Source: Georgenia muralis (GTDB taxonomy: Bacteria; Actinomycetota; Actinomycetes; Actinomycetales; Actinomycetaceae). Taken from it: a stretch of DNA of 64,000 nt. The stretch spans positions 2,170,001 to 2,234,000 of the forward strand of contig NZ_RKRA01000001.1 of the NCBI RefSeq assembly GCF_003814705.1. The letters run 5' to 3'. Below the pieces are notes generated by a model. It was given only the letters and a program-made list of their open reading frames with translations. It made no database searches and was not told the DNA's origin. A program made the position numbers and the translations under genes. Positions within the stretch are counted from its first letter, which is position 1, and each line of letters opens with the position of its first letter. Of the stretch, positions 29,137 to 37,259 are shown one piece after another.

Positions 29137-29157
29137 GGCCCAGCGGGGACCGCACCG
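29114..29157 (+). repeat. 22-bp tandem duplication at the end of the APH-fold gene
   Basis: Two adjacent 22-base units (29,114-29,135 and 29,136-29,157) differ at one base. The first contains the last codons and part of the stop; the difference removes a second TGA. It looks like a recent slippage or short duplication. Confidence 0.85.
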
Positions 29158-29171
29158 AGAAGGAGGACGCC

Positions 29172-30035
29172 ATGATCGCCGTCGTCGGGCCCGGGGCCGT
29201 GGGCGGGCTGCTCGCCGCGCTGCTGCACCGGGCGGGTGAGGACGTCGTCGCCGTGGGCCGGCCGGCCAGGGCGGCACGGATCGCGGCCGAGGGGGTCACG
29301 GTGCGCTCGGAGCTCTTCGGGGACTTCACCGCCGCCGTCCCGGCCACGACCGCGGTGCCCCCCGGAGCGGCCGTGGTGCTGGCGGTCAAGGCCTACGGGC
29401 TCGCCGACGTGCTGCCCGGGATCCGGGACGCGCAAGCGCCCGAGGTGCTCGCCCTGCTGAACGGCGTCGAGCACGCGGCGGTGCTGCGCGACCTGCCCGG
29501 AGCGGTGGCCTCCGGGTCGGTCCAGGTCGAGGCGGACCGGGTCGGCTCGGTGGTGGTCCAGCGCGGGCGGTACCTCGTCGTCACGGTGCCCGACGGCGCG
29601 GAGCACTCCGCGACGGCCCTCGCACTGGCCCGGGCGGGGGTGAGCGTGCGCGCCGGTGGACCCGAGGCCGAGGTGCTGTGGCGCAAGCTCGCCTTCCTCG
29701 CACCCACGGCGCTGCTCACCACGTGGGCGGGTGCCCCGCTCGGCCCCGCCCTGGACCGCGACCCTGCGGTGACCGACGCGCTGCTGGGCGAGGTCGCCGC
29801 GCTGGCCGACGCCCAGGGGTGGCCGACGACGGCGACCGACCTCGGGTCCTTCCTCCGGCGGCTGCCACCGTCGCTGGAGTCCTCGCTGCAGCACGACGCC
29901 GCCCGGGGCGGGCCCACCGAGCTCGACGCCGTCGGGGGTGCGCTGGTGCGCCTGGGACGCGCGCTGGCGGTCCCGACGCCGGTGCTCGAGCGCCTCGTCG
30001 CCGAGCTTCAGGCGCGCGGGTCGACCAGCCGGTAG
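29172..30035 (+). CDS. panE: 2-dehydropantoate 2-reductase (ketopantoate reductase) family protein
   Basis: This 287-aa protein starts with a dinucleotide-binding motif GPGAVGGLLAALLHRAG, followed by VVLAVKAYGLADVL. LWRKLAFLAPTALLTT contains the Lys of the ApbA/PanE catalytic core, and the SLQHDAARGGPTELDAVGG segment near the end is a strong PanE signature. Ketopantoate reductase makes pantoate for coenzyme A; distant paralogues act on other 2-oxo acids, so pantothenate synthesis is likely but not proven. An AGGAGG site precedes the ATG. The 3' end overlaps the convergent response-regulator gene by 28 bases. Confidence 0.82.
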   Translation: MIAVVGPGAVGGLLAALLHRAGEDVVAVGRPARAARIAAEGVTVRSELFGDFTAAVPATTAVPPGAAVVLAVKAYGLADVLPGIRDAQAPEVLALLNGVEHAAVLRDLPGAVASGSVQVEADRVGSVVVQRGRYLVVTVPDGAEHSATALALARAGVSVRAGGPEAEVLWRKLAFLAPTALLTTWAGAPLGPALDRDPAVTDALLGEVAALADAQGWPTTATDLGSFLRRLPPSLESSLQHDAARGGPTELDAVGGALVRLGRALAVPTPVLERLVAELQARGSTSR

Positions 30036-30679
30036 CCCATGCCGCGCACGGTGACCACGTGCTCGGCACCGATCTTGCGCCGCAGGTAGCGCACGTAGAC
30101 GTCCACGACGTTCGAGCCGGGGTCGAAGTCGTAGCCCCACACCCGCGACAGGAGCTGCTCGCGGGAGAGGACCTGCCCGGGGTGGGTGAGGAACGTCTCG
30201 AGCAGGGCGAACTCGCGGGCGGACAGGTCGATCTCCCGCCCCTCGACGCTGGCCCGGCGGGTGCGCAGGTCCAGGCTCAGCGGACCGGCGGCGAGCGTCG
30301 TCGTCTCGCCCGGGACGACGTCCTGGCGCAGCCGCAGGCGCACCCGCGCGAGGAGCTCCTCGAACCGGAACGGCTTGGCCATGTAGTCGTCTGCCCCTCC
30401 CTCGAGGGCGGCCACGGTGTCGTCCACCGAGGTGCGGGCCGTGAGGATGATGACCGGGAGCGCCGAGCCCTCCCCGCGCAGCTGTCGCAGCACCTCGAAC
30501 CCGTCGACGTCCGGAAGCCCGATGTCGAGGACCATGAGGTCGTAGCCGCCCGTGCGGGCGTGCGTCAGCGCGTCGGCGCCCGTGGTCACGGCGGTCGGCT
30601 GGTGGCCCGCTGCGCGCAGCCCCTTCGTGACGAACGACGCGATCCCGGGCTCGTCCTCCACGATCAGGATCTGAGCCAT
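30008..30679 (-). CDS. OmpR/PhoB-family response regulator
   Basis: A 223-aa two-domain regulator. The receiver has the acidic pair E8/D9, phospho-acceptor D52 in VLDIGLPDVDG, T80 and K102. The C-terminal winged helix is of the OmpR type (DLSAREFALLETFLTHPG, then VDVYVRYLRRKIG and VRGMGYRLV). It is the last gene of a minus-strand operon after a repeat protein and a sensor kinase, with a 78-base gap after the kinase. The upstream direct repeat at 33,009-33,026 is a candidate target, which would make the operon autoregulated (inference). Confidence 0.93.
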   Translation of the reverse strand: MAQILIVEDEPGIASFVTKGLRAAGHQPTAVTTGADALTHARTGGYDLMVLDIGLPDVDGFEVLRQLRGEGSALPVIILTARTSVDDTVAALEGGADDYMAKPFRFEELLARVRLRLRQDVVPGETTTLAAGPLSLDLRTRRASVEGREIDLSAREFALLETFLTHPGQVLSREQLLSRVWGYDFDPGSNVVDVYVRYLRRKIGAEHVVTVRGMGYRLVDPRA

Positions 30680-30757
30680 GGTCCTCCTCCCGCGCCCCAG
30701 TCTGTCAGGGCCGGACGGGGCCGGGCGCCGAGCCGCGGCGGGCGGGTCCGTGCGCCG

Positions 30758-32314
30758 TCAGGACCGTCCGGTGCGCCGGCCCGAGGGTGCGGCGCCGCGG
30801 GCCGCGCGGACGGCGCCCCGCTCGGTGCCGACGACGCCGGTGCGGGGACTCCCCGGGACCGCGAGCTCCTCGGTCGGTGGGCCGGTGACGGCGCCTCGGG
30901 CGGGGAGGTCGAGCACGAAGACCGAGCCCGCGCCCGGCTCGGAGTCGAGACGGACGTGGCCCCCGTGCGCCTGGGTGATCGCCGAGACGATCGCCAGCCC
31001 GAGGCCCGATCCCTCGCGTGCCGGTCCAGGGGTCCGCGCGCGGGCGAACCGCTGGAAGATCCGCTCCCGCTCCTGCGGTGCGACCCCGACTCCCTCGTCG
31101 CGCACCCACAGCAGCAGGCGTCCCTCGTGCAGGGCGGAGCCCAGGGCCACCGTCGAGCCCTCCTCGGAGAACTTCACCGCGTTCGCGGCCAGCTGCAGCC
31201 AGGCCTGCGTGAGGCGCTGCGCGTCGACCTCGACGTCGGCCTCCAGGCGGGCGTCCACGCGCCACCGGCGCGTCCCGAGGGTCCGGGCGCGGTCGAGGGT
31301 GTCGTCGGTGAGGCGCCCGATGCTCGTGCGCACGGGCTGGACGAAGTCCGGCTGGTCGGCCTTGGCCAGGACCACCAGGTCGTCGGTGAGGCGGTGCATG
31401 CGGTCCAGCTCGGCCAGGGCCAGCTCACGGGTGGCAGCCGCGTCCTCGGGGTCGGTGGGGTCCATCAGCTCGAGATGGCCGCGGATGACCGTGATGGGCG
31501 TGCGCAGCTCGTGGCCGGCGTCGTCCAGGAGGCGGCGCTGGGACAGGAACGCCTCCTCCAGGCGGGCCAGCATGGCGTTGACGGTGCGGGCGAGGTCCGA
31601 GAGGTCGTCGTCGCCCTGGACGTCGATGCGGCCCGAGAGGTCCGTGTCCGAGATCTGCTCGGCGGTCTCGCGCAGGCGGCGCAGCGGGCTGAGGAGCCGG
31701 CCGGCGAGGCGCCAGCCCACCACGGCGAGGAGCACCAGGGCGGCGACGCTGACGAGGACGTAGCGACGGAAGGTGTCCACCACCGCGCTCGTCTGGGCGC
31801 TGTGGTCCCAGACGACGGCCAGGGCGCCGGTGGTCGCGCCGTTCTCGTCGGAGACCGGGACGATGGACAGCCGGTACTGGGACGTGGGCGTCGTCAGCGT
31901 CGTGGTCACGCCCTTGTCCTCGCCTGCCATCGAGGAGAGACGCTCGATGAGCACGGCGTCGTCGTCGAGGTCGACGCCGCCCGCCGAGACCACCGAGACG
32001 AGCTCGAGCCGGTCGCCCACGAACCCCAGCCAGCCCTCGTTCGTGGCCGGCACCTCCTGGCCGATCGCGGCGCGGAGGAACTCCTTGACGTCGGGGTAGG
32101 GGCGGCCGGTGTCGGGGTCCACCGGGTCGGCGTCGGCGAACGTGCGGAACTCGGCCACCGAGCGCGCCAGGCTCTCGTCGATCGCGTCGTCGACCTGGTC
32201 GCGCTGGAGGAGGTACGCCGTCCCTCCCGCGACGAGGAGCGCCAGCGCGGTGATGGACAGGACCGTGGCGAGGATCCGTGCGCGGACGGTGAGCGCGCGG
32301 CGCGGCGCCCTCAC
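30758..32314 (-). CDS. sensor histidine kinase
   Basis: A 518-aa membrane kinase. Transmembrane segments at about 11-35 and 185-205 flank an extracytoplasmic sensor domain of about 150 residues that matches no family I recognise; its early part is acidic (DADPVDPDTG). A HAMP-like linker leads to the H box DDAGHELRTPITVIRGHLEL with H268, then the N box QLAANAVKF, DEGVGVAP and GSGLGLAIV. About 55 disordered Arg/Gly/Pro-rich residues follow the ATPase domain. GTG start, 12 bases after the stop of the Asp-rich protein gene, so the two are co-transcribed. Confidence 0.92.
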   Translation of the reverse strand: MRAPRRALTVRARILATVLSITALALLVAGGTAYLLQRDQVDDAIDESLARSVAEFRTFADADPVDPDTGRPYPDVKEFLRAAIGQEVPATNEGWLGFVGDRLELVSVVSAGGVDLDDDAVLIERLSSMAGEDKGVTTTLTTPTSQYRLSIVPVSDENGATTGALAVVWDHSAQTSAVVDTFRRYVLVSVAALVLLAVVGWRLAGRLLSPLRRLRETAEQISDTDLSGRIDVQGDDDLSDLARTVNAMLARLEEAFLSQRRLLDDAGHELRTPITVIRGHLELMDPTDPEDAAATRELALAELDRMHRLTDDLVVLAKADQPDFVQPVRTSIGRLTDDTLDRARTLGTRRWRVDARLEADVEVDAQRLTQAWLQLAANAVKFSEEGSTVALGSALHEGRLLLWVRDEGVGVAPQERERIFQRFARARTPGPAREGSGLGLAIVSAITQAHGGHVRLDSEPGAGSVFVLDLPARGAVTGPPTEELAVPGSPRTGVVGTERGAVRAARGAAPSGRRTGRS

Positions 32315-32326
32315 CCCGGCAGCCGA

Positions 32327-32986
32327 TCAGTCGCCGTCATCGTCGTCCCGGTCGTCCTCGTCCCGGTCGTCCCGGTCGTCCCGGTCGTCCCGGTCGTCCT
32401 CGTCCCGGTCGTCCTCGTCCCGGTCGTCGCGGTCCGGGTCGTCCTGCTTGCCCTCGCGGTCGTCGTCGTCCTGGTCGTCGCGGTCCGGGTCGTCCTCGTC
32501 CCGGTCGTCCTCGTCCCGATCTTCCTCGTCCCGGTCGTCCTCGTCCCGGTCGTCGCCGTCATCGTCGTCCCGGTCGTCGCGGTCCGGGTCGTCCTGCTCG
32601 CCCTCGCGGTCGCCGTCGTCATCACCTAGGGCAGTGACGTCGCGGGGCGGGGCGGGGCGAACCACCTCCGGTGACGCGGGCGGCAGGTCCGTGGGCGAGA
32701 TCGCTCTTGCCGGCGACGTCTGCGGGGACGGAACGGCCGTGGGTTCGGCGGCGAGCGCGGCCGGGGCCTCAGCCGTGGCGTCGACGGCGGACGACGAGGG
32801 GGCCGGCGCGGCGGCAGGCTCCGGCGCGGCGGACGGCGCGGAGCCCGCACCGCCGGCGGGGACGACCGGTGCGGCGATGGGGATCTCGACCGGGGGGCGC
32901 GTCAGCGCCTCCGCCGCGACGAGCGCACCGACGCCGGCCGACAGGGCCACCAGGACCCCGACGGCCGGGACGCGCCAGGTCGTCAT
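32327..32986 (-). CDS. membrane-anchored Asp/Arg-repeat protein of unknown function
   Basis: This 219-aa protein matches no family I know. A hydrophobic N-terminal segment (about 6-27) looks like an uncleaved anchor or signal peptide. A Pro/Ala-rich linker runs from about 35 to 118, and residues 122-219 are an extreme repeat tail in which 58 of 98 residues are Asp, alternating with Arg and Glu (DDRDED units). The block DREG(E/K)QDDPDRDDRD occurs at 126-140 and again at 176-190, a 50-residue higher-order period. The tail would lie outside the membrane and could bind divalent cations (inference). It leads an operon with the sensor kinase and regulator; the start ATG at 32,986 is the only plausible one. 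Confidence 0.75.
   Translation of the reverse strand: MTTWRVPAVGVLVALSAGVGALVAAEALTRPPVEIPIAAPVVPAGGAGSAPSAAPEPAAAPAPSSSAVDATAEAPAALAAEPTAVPSPQTSPARAISPTDLPPASPEVVRPAPPRDVTALGDDDGDREGEQDDPDRDDRDDDDGDDRDEDDRDEEDRDEDDRDEDDPDRDDQDDDDREGKQDDPDRDDRDEDDRDEDDRDDRDDRDDRDEDDRDDDDGD
32330..32623 (-). repeat. in-frame coding tandem repeat (Asp/Arg tail)
   Basis: The DNA of the tail is built from 6-, 9- and 15-base units of the GACGAC/CGGGAC/GAGGAC kind, with a 150-base higher-order duplication. All unit lengths are multiples of three, so unit gain or loss by slippage would keep the frame. Confidence 0.9.
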
Positions 32987-33000
32987 CGCGTCATGCTCAT

Positions 33001-33034
33001 CGACGCTGATGAGACGGCCATGAGACGACGCTGA
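33001..33034 (-). promoter_or_regulatory. direct-repeat operator candidate for the OmpR-type regulator
   Basis: The plus strand carries ATGAGAC at 33,009-33,015 and again at 33,020-33,026 with a 4-base spacer, an 11-base period that places both halves on one DNA face. The flanks repeat as well: CGACGCTGA at 33,001-33,009 and 33,026-33,034. The element ends 15 bases before the start of the Asp-rich gene. OmpR-family dimers bind such 7+4 direct repeats. Confidence 0.55.
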
Positions 33035-33052
33035 GGGTTCGCGGCCGGCCCG

Positions 33053-34270
33053 TCAGGCCAGCAGCTCCTGGATCCGGCGCACGCCCTCGACGAGGTCGTC
33101 GTCACCGAGCGCGTAGCTGAGCCGGAGGAAGCCGCTCGGTCCGAAGGCCTCGCCCGGCACCACCGCCACCTCGACCTCCTCGAGGATGAGCGTGGCGAGC
33201 TCGGCCGACGTCGTGGGCGTACGGCCCCGGATGGACCGCCCCAGCACGCCCTCGACGGACGGGTAGGCGTAGAACGCCCCCTTCGGGGTGGGCAGGACGA
33301 CACCGTCGATCTCGCGGAGCATCTCCACCATCGTGCGGCGCCGACGGTCGAACGCCGTGCGCATCGCGGCGACGGCCGAGAGGTCGCCGCTCACGGCCGC
33401 GATGGCGGCGCGCTGCGAGACGTTCGCGACGTTGGAGGTCAGGTGCGACTGCAGGTTGGTGGCGGCCTTGATGACGTCGGCCGGACCGATCATCCAGCCC
33501 ACCCGCCAGCCCGTCATCGCGTAGGTCTTGGCGACGCCGTTGAGCACGATGGAGGTCTCGACGAGCTCGGGCACGACCCGCTGGACCGGGGTGAAGACGG
33601 CGTCGTCGTAGACGAGGTGCTCGTAGATCTCGTCCGTGATCACCCAGATGCCGTGCTCCAGGGCCCAGCGTCCGATGGCCTGGGTCTCCTCGGGGGTGTA
33701 GACCGACCCGGTCGGGTTCGACGGCGAGCAGAAGAGCAGCGCCTTCGTCGCGTCCGTGCGCGCGGCCTCGAGCTGGTCGACCGTGACCTTGTACTCCTGG
33801 TCGGCACCCGCGAACACCTCCACGGCGCGGCCGCCCGCGAGCGAGATCGCCTCGGGGTAGGTGGTCCAGTAGGGCGCGGGCAGCAGGACCTCGTCACCGG
33901 GGTCGACGACGGCGGCGAACGCCTGGTAGACCGCCTGCTTCCCGCCGTTGGTCACCAGGACGGCGTCCGGGGACACCTCGTACCCCGAGTCGCGCAGCGT
34001 CTTGGCGGCGATCGCCTCCCGCAGGGCCGGAAGGCCCTTGGCGGGGGTGTAGCGGTGGTTCGCCGGGTCCTTGGCCGCGGCCACCGCCGCCTCGACGATG
34101 TAGTCGGGCGTGGGGAAGTCGGGCTCGCCGGCACCGAAGCCGATGACCGGGCGGCCGGCGGCCTTGAGGGCCTTGGCCCTGGCGTCGACCGCCAGCGTGG
34201 CGGACTCGGTGATCGCCGCGAGGCGGGCGGACACGCGCGGCTTGGACACGGGAGAGGTCGGTGCGCTCAC
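33053..34270 (-). CDS. aspC: pyridoxal-phosphate aminotransferase, aspartate aminotransferase type
   Basis: A 405-aa class I aminotransferase. The substrate loop [13 protein letters not shown], the [15 protein letters not shown] segment, the [11 protein letters not shown] cofactor region and the Schiff-base lysine in [13 protein letters not shown] are all visible, as is the carboxylate-binding FLRLSYALG near the end. The pattern is that of the subgroup Ib (Thermus/Bacillus-type) aspartate aminotransferases, some of which also accept prephenate. The GTG at 34,270 is chosen; the frame upstream of it runs through the promoter region and tRNA-Trp. Location next to tRNA-Trp/secE is common in Actinobacteria. 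Confidence 0.88.
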   Translation of the reverse strand: MSAPTSPVSKPRVSARLAAITESATLAVDARAKALKAAGRPVIGFGAGEPDFPTPDYIVEAAVAAAKDPANHRYTPAKGLPALREAIAAKTLRDSGYEVSPDAVLVTNGGKQAVYQAFAAVVDPGDEVLLPAPYWTTYPEAISLAGGRAVEVFAGADQEYKVTVDQLEAARTDATKALLFCSPSNPTGSVYTPEETQAIGRWALEHGIWVITDEIYEHLVYDDAVFTPVQRVVPELVETSIVLNGVAKTYAMTGWRVGWMIGPADVIKAATNLQSHLTSNVANVSQRAAIAAVSGDLSAVAAMRTAFDRRRRTMVEMLREIDGVVLPTPKGAFYAYPSVEGVLGRSIRGRTPTTSAELATLILEEVEVAVVPGEAFGPSGFLRLSYALGDDDLVEGVRRIQELLA

Positions 34271-34302
34271 GGGACGTATCGTGGCACGCCTGGCCGTGCG
34301 CG

Positions 34303-34344
34303 GGTCCAGGACGGTCGAGGGATGGTCCAGGACGGTCGAGGGAT
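34303..34344 (+). repeat. two identical 21-bp tandem units
   Basis: 34,303-34,323 is repeated exactly at 34,324-34,344, in the spacer upstream of aspC (divergent) and of the tRNA-Trp promoter. It could alter spacing of control sites, but no factor is known. Confidence 0.85.
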
Positions 34345-34383
34345 GGTCGTCGCAGGCACCGGGGCGGGGTGACCGACGCCCGG

Positions 34384-34414
34384 TTCGACCTTTCGGCCCA
34401 GGACCCCGTACACT
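34384..34414 (+). promoter_or_regulatory. promoter of tRNA-Trp/secE/nusG
   Basis: TTCGAC (34,384-34,389) and TACACT (34,409-34,414) with a 19-base spacer, about 80 bases before tRNA-Trp. The -10 is good, the -35 only fair. Confidence 0.5.
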
Positions 34415-34492
34415 CGACGCGGTGGTTGACGTCCGCCAGGCTGGAGCGCGCCCCTCGAGGTGTCTCCGGGCGGCGTGGGCGGACCCACTGAT

Positions 34493-34565
34493 AGGGCAGT
34501 GGCGCAATTGGTAGCGCACCGGTCTCCAAAACCGGCGGTTGTGGGTTCGAGTCCCTCCTGCCCTG
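34493..34565 (+). tRNA. tRNA-Trp (CCA)
   Basis: Acceptor AGGGCAG/CTGCCCT, anticodon stem CCGGT/ACCGG with loop CTCCAAA and anticodon CCA (34,526-34,528), T-loop GGTTCGAGT, discriminator G. tRNA-Trp directly upstream of secE is standard in Actinobacteria. Confidence 0.96.
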
Positions 34566-34680
34566 CCAGGGTCGGCCCCCTCCGGGGCCGACATCCTGAA
34601 GGCTCCGCCTCGAGGCGAGCCGCGGCCCGCCCGAGCCGGGCGGCGTCGAACCCGGCCGGAGAACCACGGAGGATGAATCT

Positions 34681-34947
34681 GTGAGCGAGTCTGCGAGCGC
34701 CACCTCGGGGCGGCCCGAGCGCGCCGGCAGCGCGCCGGCGCCGGGAAAGAAGGAGCGCGGCTTCTTCGGTCGGATCGCCCTGTTCGTGCGGCAGGTGATC
34801 GCCGAGCTGAAGAAGGTCGTCCGGCCCACCCGCAACGAGCTGTTCACCTACTTCGTCGTCGTGCTGGTCTTCGTCCTGGCGATCATGGCCTTCGTCGGGC
34901 TGCTCGACCTGCTGTTCGGGCAGGTCGTGCTGTGGATGTTCGGCTGA
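34681..34947 (+). CDS. secE: preprotein translocase subunit SecE
   Basis: SecE (88 aa) clamps SecY in the translocon. It has a disordered N-terminal third, then the amphipathic helix [20 protein letters not shown], the conserved RPTRNEL turn and one transmembrane helix. This is the short single-helix form of most bacteria rather than the three-helix E. coli form. GTG start after CGGAGGA. It lies between tRNA-Trp and nusG; its partner secY is at the right end of the window. Confidence 0.95.
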   Translation: MSESASATSGRPERAGSAPAPGKKERGFFGRIALFVRQVIAELKKVVRPTRNELFTYFVVVLVFVLAIMAFVGLLDLLFGQVVLWMFG

Positions 34948-35024
34948 CTCCCATGACGCCCGCACCCGCCGGGGGCTGGCCCACCGACCAGCCCGTCCAC
35001 CACTGAGCAGAAAGCAGGTCACAC

Positions 35025-35891
35025 GTGCCTGAGGACAATCTCGAGCCCACCACCGAGGCGTCGCTCGAGCCCGAGCCGACCTCCGAGGCGCTCGAGGGCG
35101 GGGACGTTGCTGACGAGCTGGACGAGGTCGGCGCGGACGCTCCGGTCGAGGAGGCCGAGCTCGACGTCGACGCCCCCGCGGACGAGCCCGACGCCGACGC
35201 CGCAGTGACCGACGCCGACGCCGTGGACGCCGTCACCGACGAGCCCGTCGTGACCGACGAGCCGGCCGAGGACGCCGTCGTCGACCCGGTTCAGGCGTTC
35301 CGCGACGAGCTGCGCACGCTGCCGGGGGAGTGGTACGTCGTCCACACCTACGCCGGCTACGAGAAGCGCGTGAAGACCAACCTCGAGAACCGCATCCAGA
35401 GCCTGAACATGGAGGACTACATCTTCCAGGTCGAGGTGCCCATGGAAGAGGTCGTCGAGATCAAGAACGCCCAGCGCAAGGTCGTCAGCCGGGTCCGCGT
35501 GCCCGGCTACACCCTCGTGCGCATGGACCTCACGGACGAGTCGTGGGGCGCGGTGCGCCACACCCCCGGCGTCACCGGGTTCGTGGGCAACACCCACCAG
35601 CCGGTGCCGCTGACCGAGGACGAGGTCTTCTCGATGCTCGGCGCCACCATCAAGGCGGCCCCCGGCGCGGGTGCGCCCAGCCGCTCCGCGGCGCAGGGTG
35701 CCGCGGCGTCGCCGATCGAGGTCGAGTTCGAGGTGGGCGAGTCCGTGACCGTCACCGACGGCCCGTTCGAGACGCTGCCCGCCACCATCTCCGAGATCAC
35801 CCCCGAGAGCCAGAAGCTCAAGGTGCTCGTCACGATCTTCGGCCGGGAGACCCCGGTCGAGCTGTCGTTCTCCCAGGTCGCGAAGATCTGA
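35025..35891 (+). CDS. nusG: transcription termination/antitermination factor NusG
   Basis: NusG (288 aa) binds RNA polymerase across the cleft and links it to Rho or ribosomes. The NGN domain begins at [16 protein letters not shown] near residue 103 and includes [10 protein letters not shown]. The KOW domain follows at [20 protein letters not shown]. About 100 N-terminal residues before the NGN are a strongly acidic, Ala/Asp/Glu-rich extension of low complexity, typical of Actinobacteria but of unclear role. GTG start; the gap to rplK is 68 bases. Confidence 0.96.
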   Translation: MPEDNLEPTTEASLEPEPTSEALEGGDVADELDEVGADAPVEEAELDVDAPADEPDADAAVTDADAVDAVTDEPVVTDEPAEDAVVDPVQAFRDELRTLPGEWYVVHTYAGYEKRVKTNLENRIQSLNMEDYIFQVEVPMEEVVEIKNAQRKVVSRVRVPGYTLVRMDLTDESWGAVRHTPGVTGFVGNTHQPVPLTEDEVFSMLGATIKAAPGAGAPSRSAAQGAAASPIEVEFEVGESVTVTDGPFETLPATISEITPESQKLKVLVTIFGRETPVELSFSQVAKI

Positions 35892-35959
35892 GAGCCGGCA
35901 GCATCCCCGCCGGCCGCCCGTGCCGGTGGGACAGCCAGGAAGAACCGTAAGGACCCGAC

Positions 35960-36391
35960 ATGCCTCCCAAGAAGAAGGTCGCAGGCCTGATCAAGCTCCA
36001 GATCCAGGCCGGCGCTGCGACCCCCGCGCCCCCGATCGGCCCCGCGCTCGGTCAGCACGGCGTCAACATCATGGAGTTCTGCAAGGCCTACAACGCGGCC
36101 ACCGAGGCCCAGCGTGGCAACGTGATCCCGGTCGAGATCACGGTCTACGAGGACCGGTCGTTCACGTTCGTCACGAAGACGCCGCCCGCGGCCGAGATGA
36201 TCAAGAAGGCCGCCGGCGTCGCCAAGGGCTCCGGCACCCCGCACACGGTCAAGGTCGCCAAGATCACCCGTGAGCAGGTCCGCGAGATCGCGCGCACCAA
36301 GGCCGAGGACCTCAACGCCAACGACATCGACGCCGCCGAGAAGATCATCGCCGGCACCGCCCGCTCCATGGGCATCACCGTCGAGGGCTGA
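35960..36391 (+). CDS. rplK: 50S ribosomal protein L11
   Basis: L11 (143 aa) binds the GTPase-associated region of 23S rRNA. The N-terminal domain has the proline-rich [24 protein letters not shown] and the C-terminal RNA-binding domain ends in the usual [12 protein letters not shown]. Normal length. It is followed after 90 bases by rplA; the two form the classic L11 operon. Confidence 0.97.
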
Positions 36392-36481
36392 TCCACCCCC
36401 CACCCGTGACCGCGCCCTCCCGGGCGTGCAGTGGCAGGGTCCGCGCGGACCCGCAGACCACGACTGCAAGGAGAGAAGCAG

Positions 36482-37198
36482 ATGACAACGCGCAGCAAGA
36501 GCTACCGCAAGGCAGCAGAGAAGATCCACGACGGCGAGCTCTACACGCCGCTCCAGGCCGTGCGCCTGGCCAAGGAGAGCGCCACCACCAAGTTCGACTC
36601 CACCGTCGAGGTCGTCTTCCGCCTCGGCGTCGACCCCCGCAAGGCGGACCAGATGGTGCGTGGCACCGTCAACCTGCCGCACGGCACCGGCAAGACCGCT
36701 CGGGTCCTGGTCTTCGCCGTCGGTGACCGCGCGCAGCAGGCGCTGGACGCCGGGGCCGACGAGGTCGGTGGCGACGAGCTCATCGAGAAGGTCGCGGCCG
36801 GGTACACCGACTTCGACGCGGCTGTGGCGACCCCCGACCTCATGGGCAAGGTCGGCCGTCTCGGCCGGGTGCTCGGTCCCCGTGGTCTCATGCCGAACCC
36901 GAAGACCGGCACCGTGACGATGGATGTGACCAAGGCCGTGTCCGACATCAAGGGTGGCCGCATCGAGTTCCGCGTCGACAAGCACGCGAACCTGCACTTC
37001 ATCATCGGCAAGGCCAGCTTCGACGAGAAGCTGCTCGTGGAGAACTACGCCGCCGCGCAGGAGGAGATCCTGCGCCTCAAGCCGGCCAGCTCCAAGGGTC
37101 GCTACATCACCAAGGCGACGCTGACCACCACGATGGGCCCGGGCATCCCGCTCGACGCCACCAAGACGCGCAACCTCACGTCCGACGACGCGTCCTGA
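36482..37198 (+). CDS. rplA: 50S ribosomal protein L1
   Basis: L1 (238 aa) forms the mobile L1 stalk near the E site and can repress its own operon in many bacteria. [13 protein letters not shown] opens the protein, and the middle domain carries [21 protein letters not shown], the RNA-binding signature. The ATG at 36,482 is preceded by AAGGAGAG; the longer frame upstream has no such site. It ends before a strong hairpin. Confidence 0.97.
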   Translation: MTTRSKSYRKAAEKIHDGELYTPLQAVRLAKESATTKFDSTVEVVFRLGVDPRKADQMVRGTVNLPHGTGKTARVLVFAVGDRAQQALDAGADEVGGDELIEKVAAGYTDFDAAVATPDLMGKVGRLGRVLGPRGLMPNPKTGTVTMDVTKAVSDIKGGRIEFRVDKHANLHFIIGKASFDEKLLVENYAAAQEEILRLKPASSKGRYITKATLTTTMGPGIPLDATKTRNLTSDDAS

Positions 37199-37227
37199 CG
37201 CAGGCCCACACCACACGGCACTGACAT

Positions 37228-37259
37228 GGCGGCCCGGCACCTGATGGTGCCGGGCCGCC
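37228..37259 (+). terminator. terminator of the rplK-rplA operon
   Basis: A perfect 14-bp GC-rich stem with a TGAT loop lies 30 bases after the rplA stop, with no T run. Confidence 0.75.

Noticed and set aside
32109-33023. Plus-strand Ser/Arg-rich open frame over the kinase start and repeat gene
   Set aside because: It is the complement of the Asp/Arg repeat. The minus-strand reading has an anchor, a linker, a sensible start and operon spacing with the kinase, so that strand is coding.
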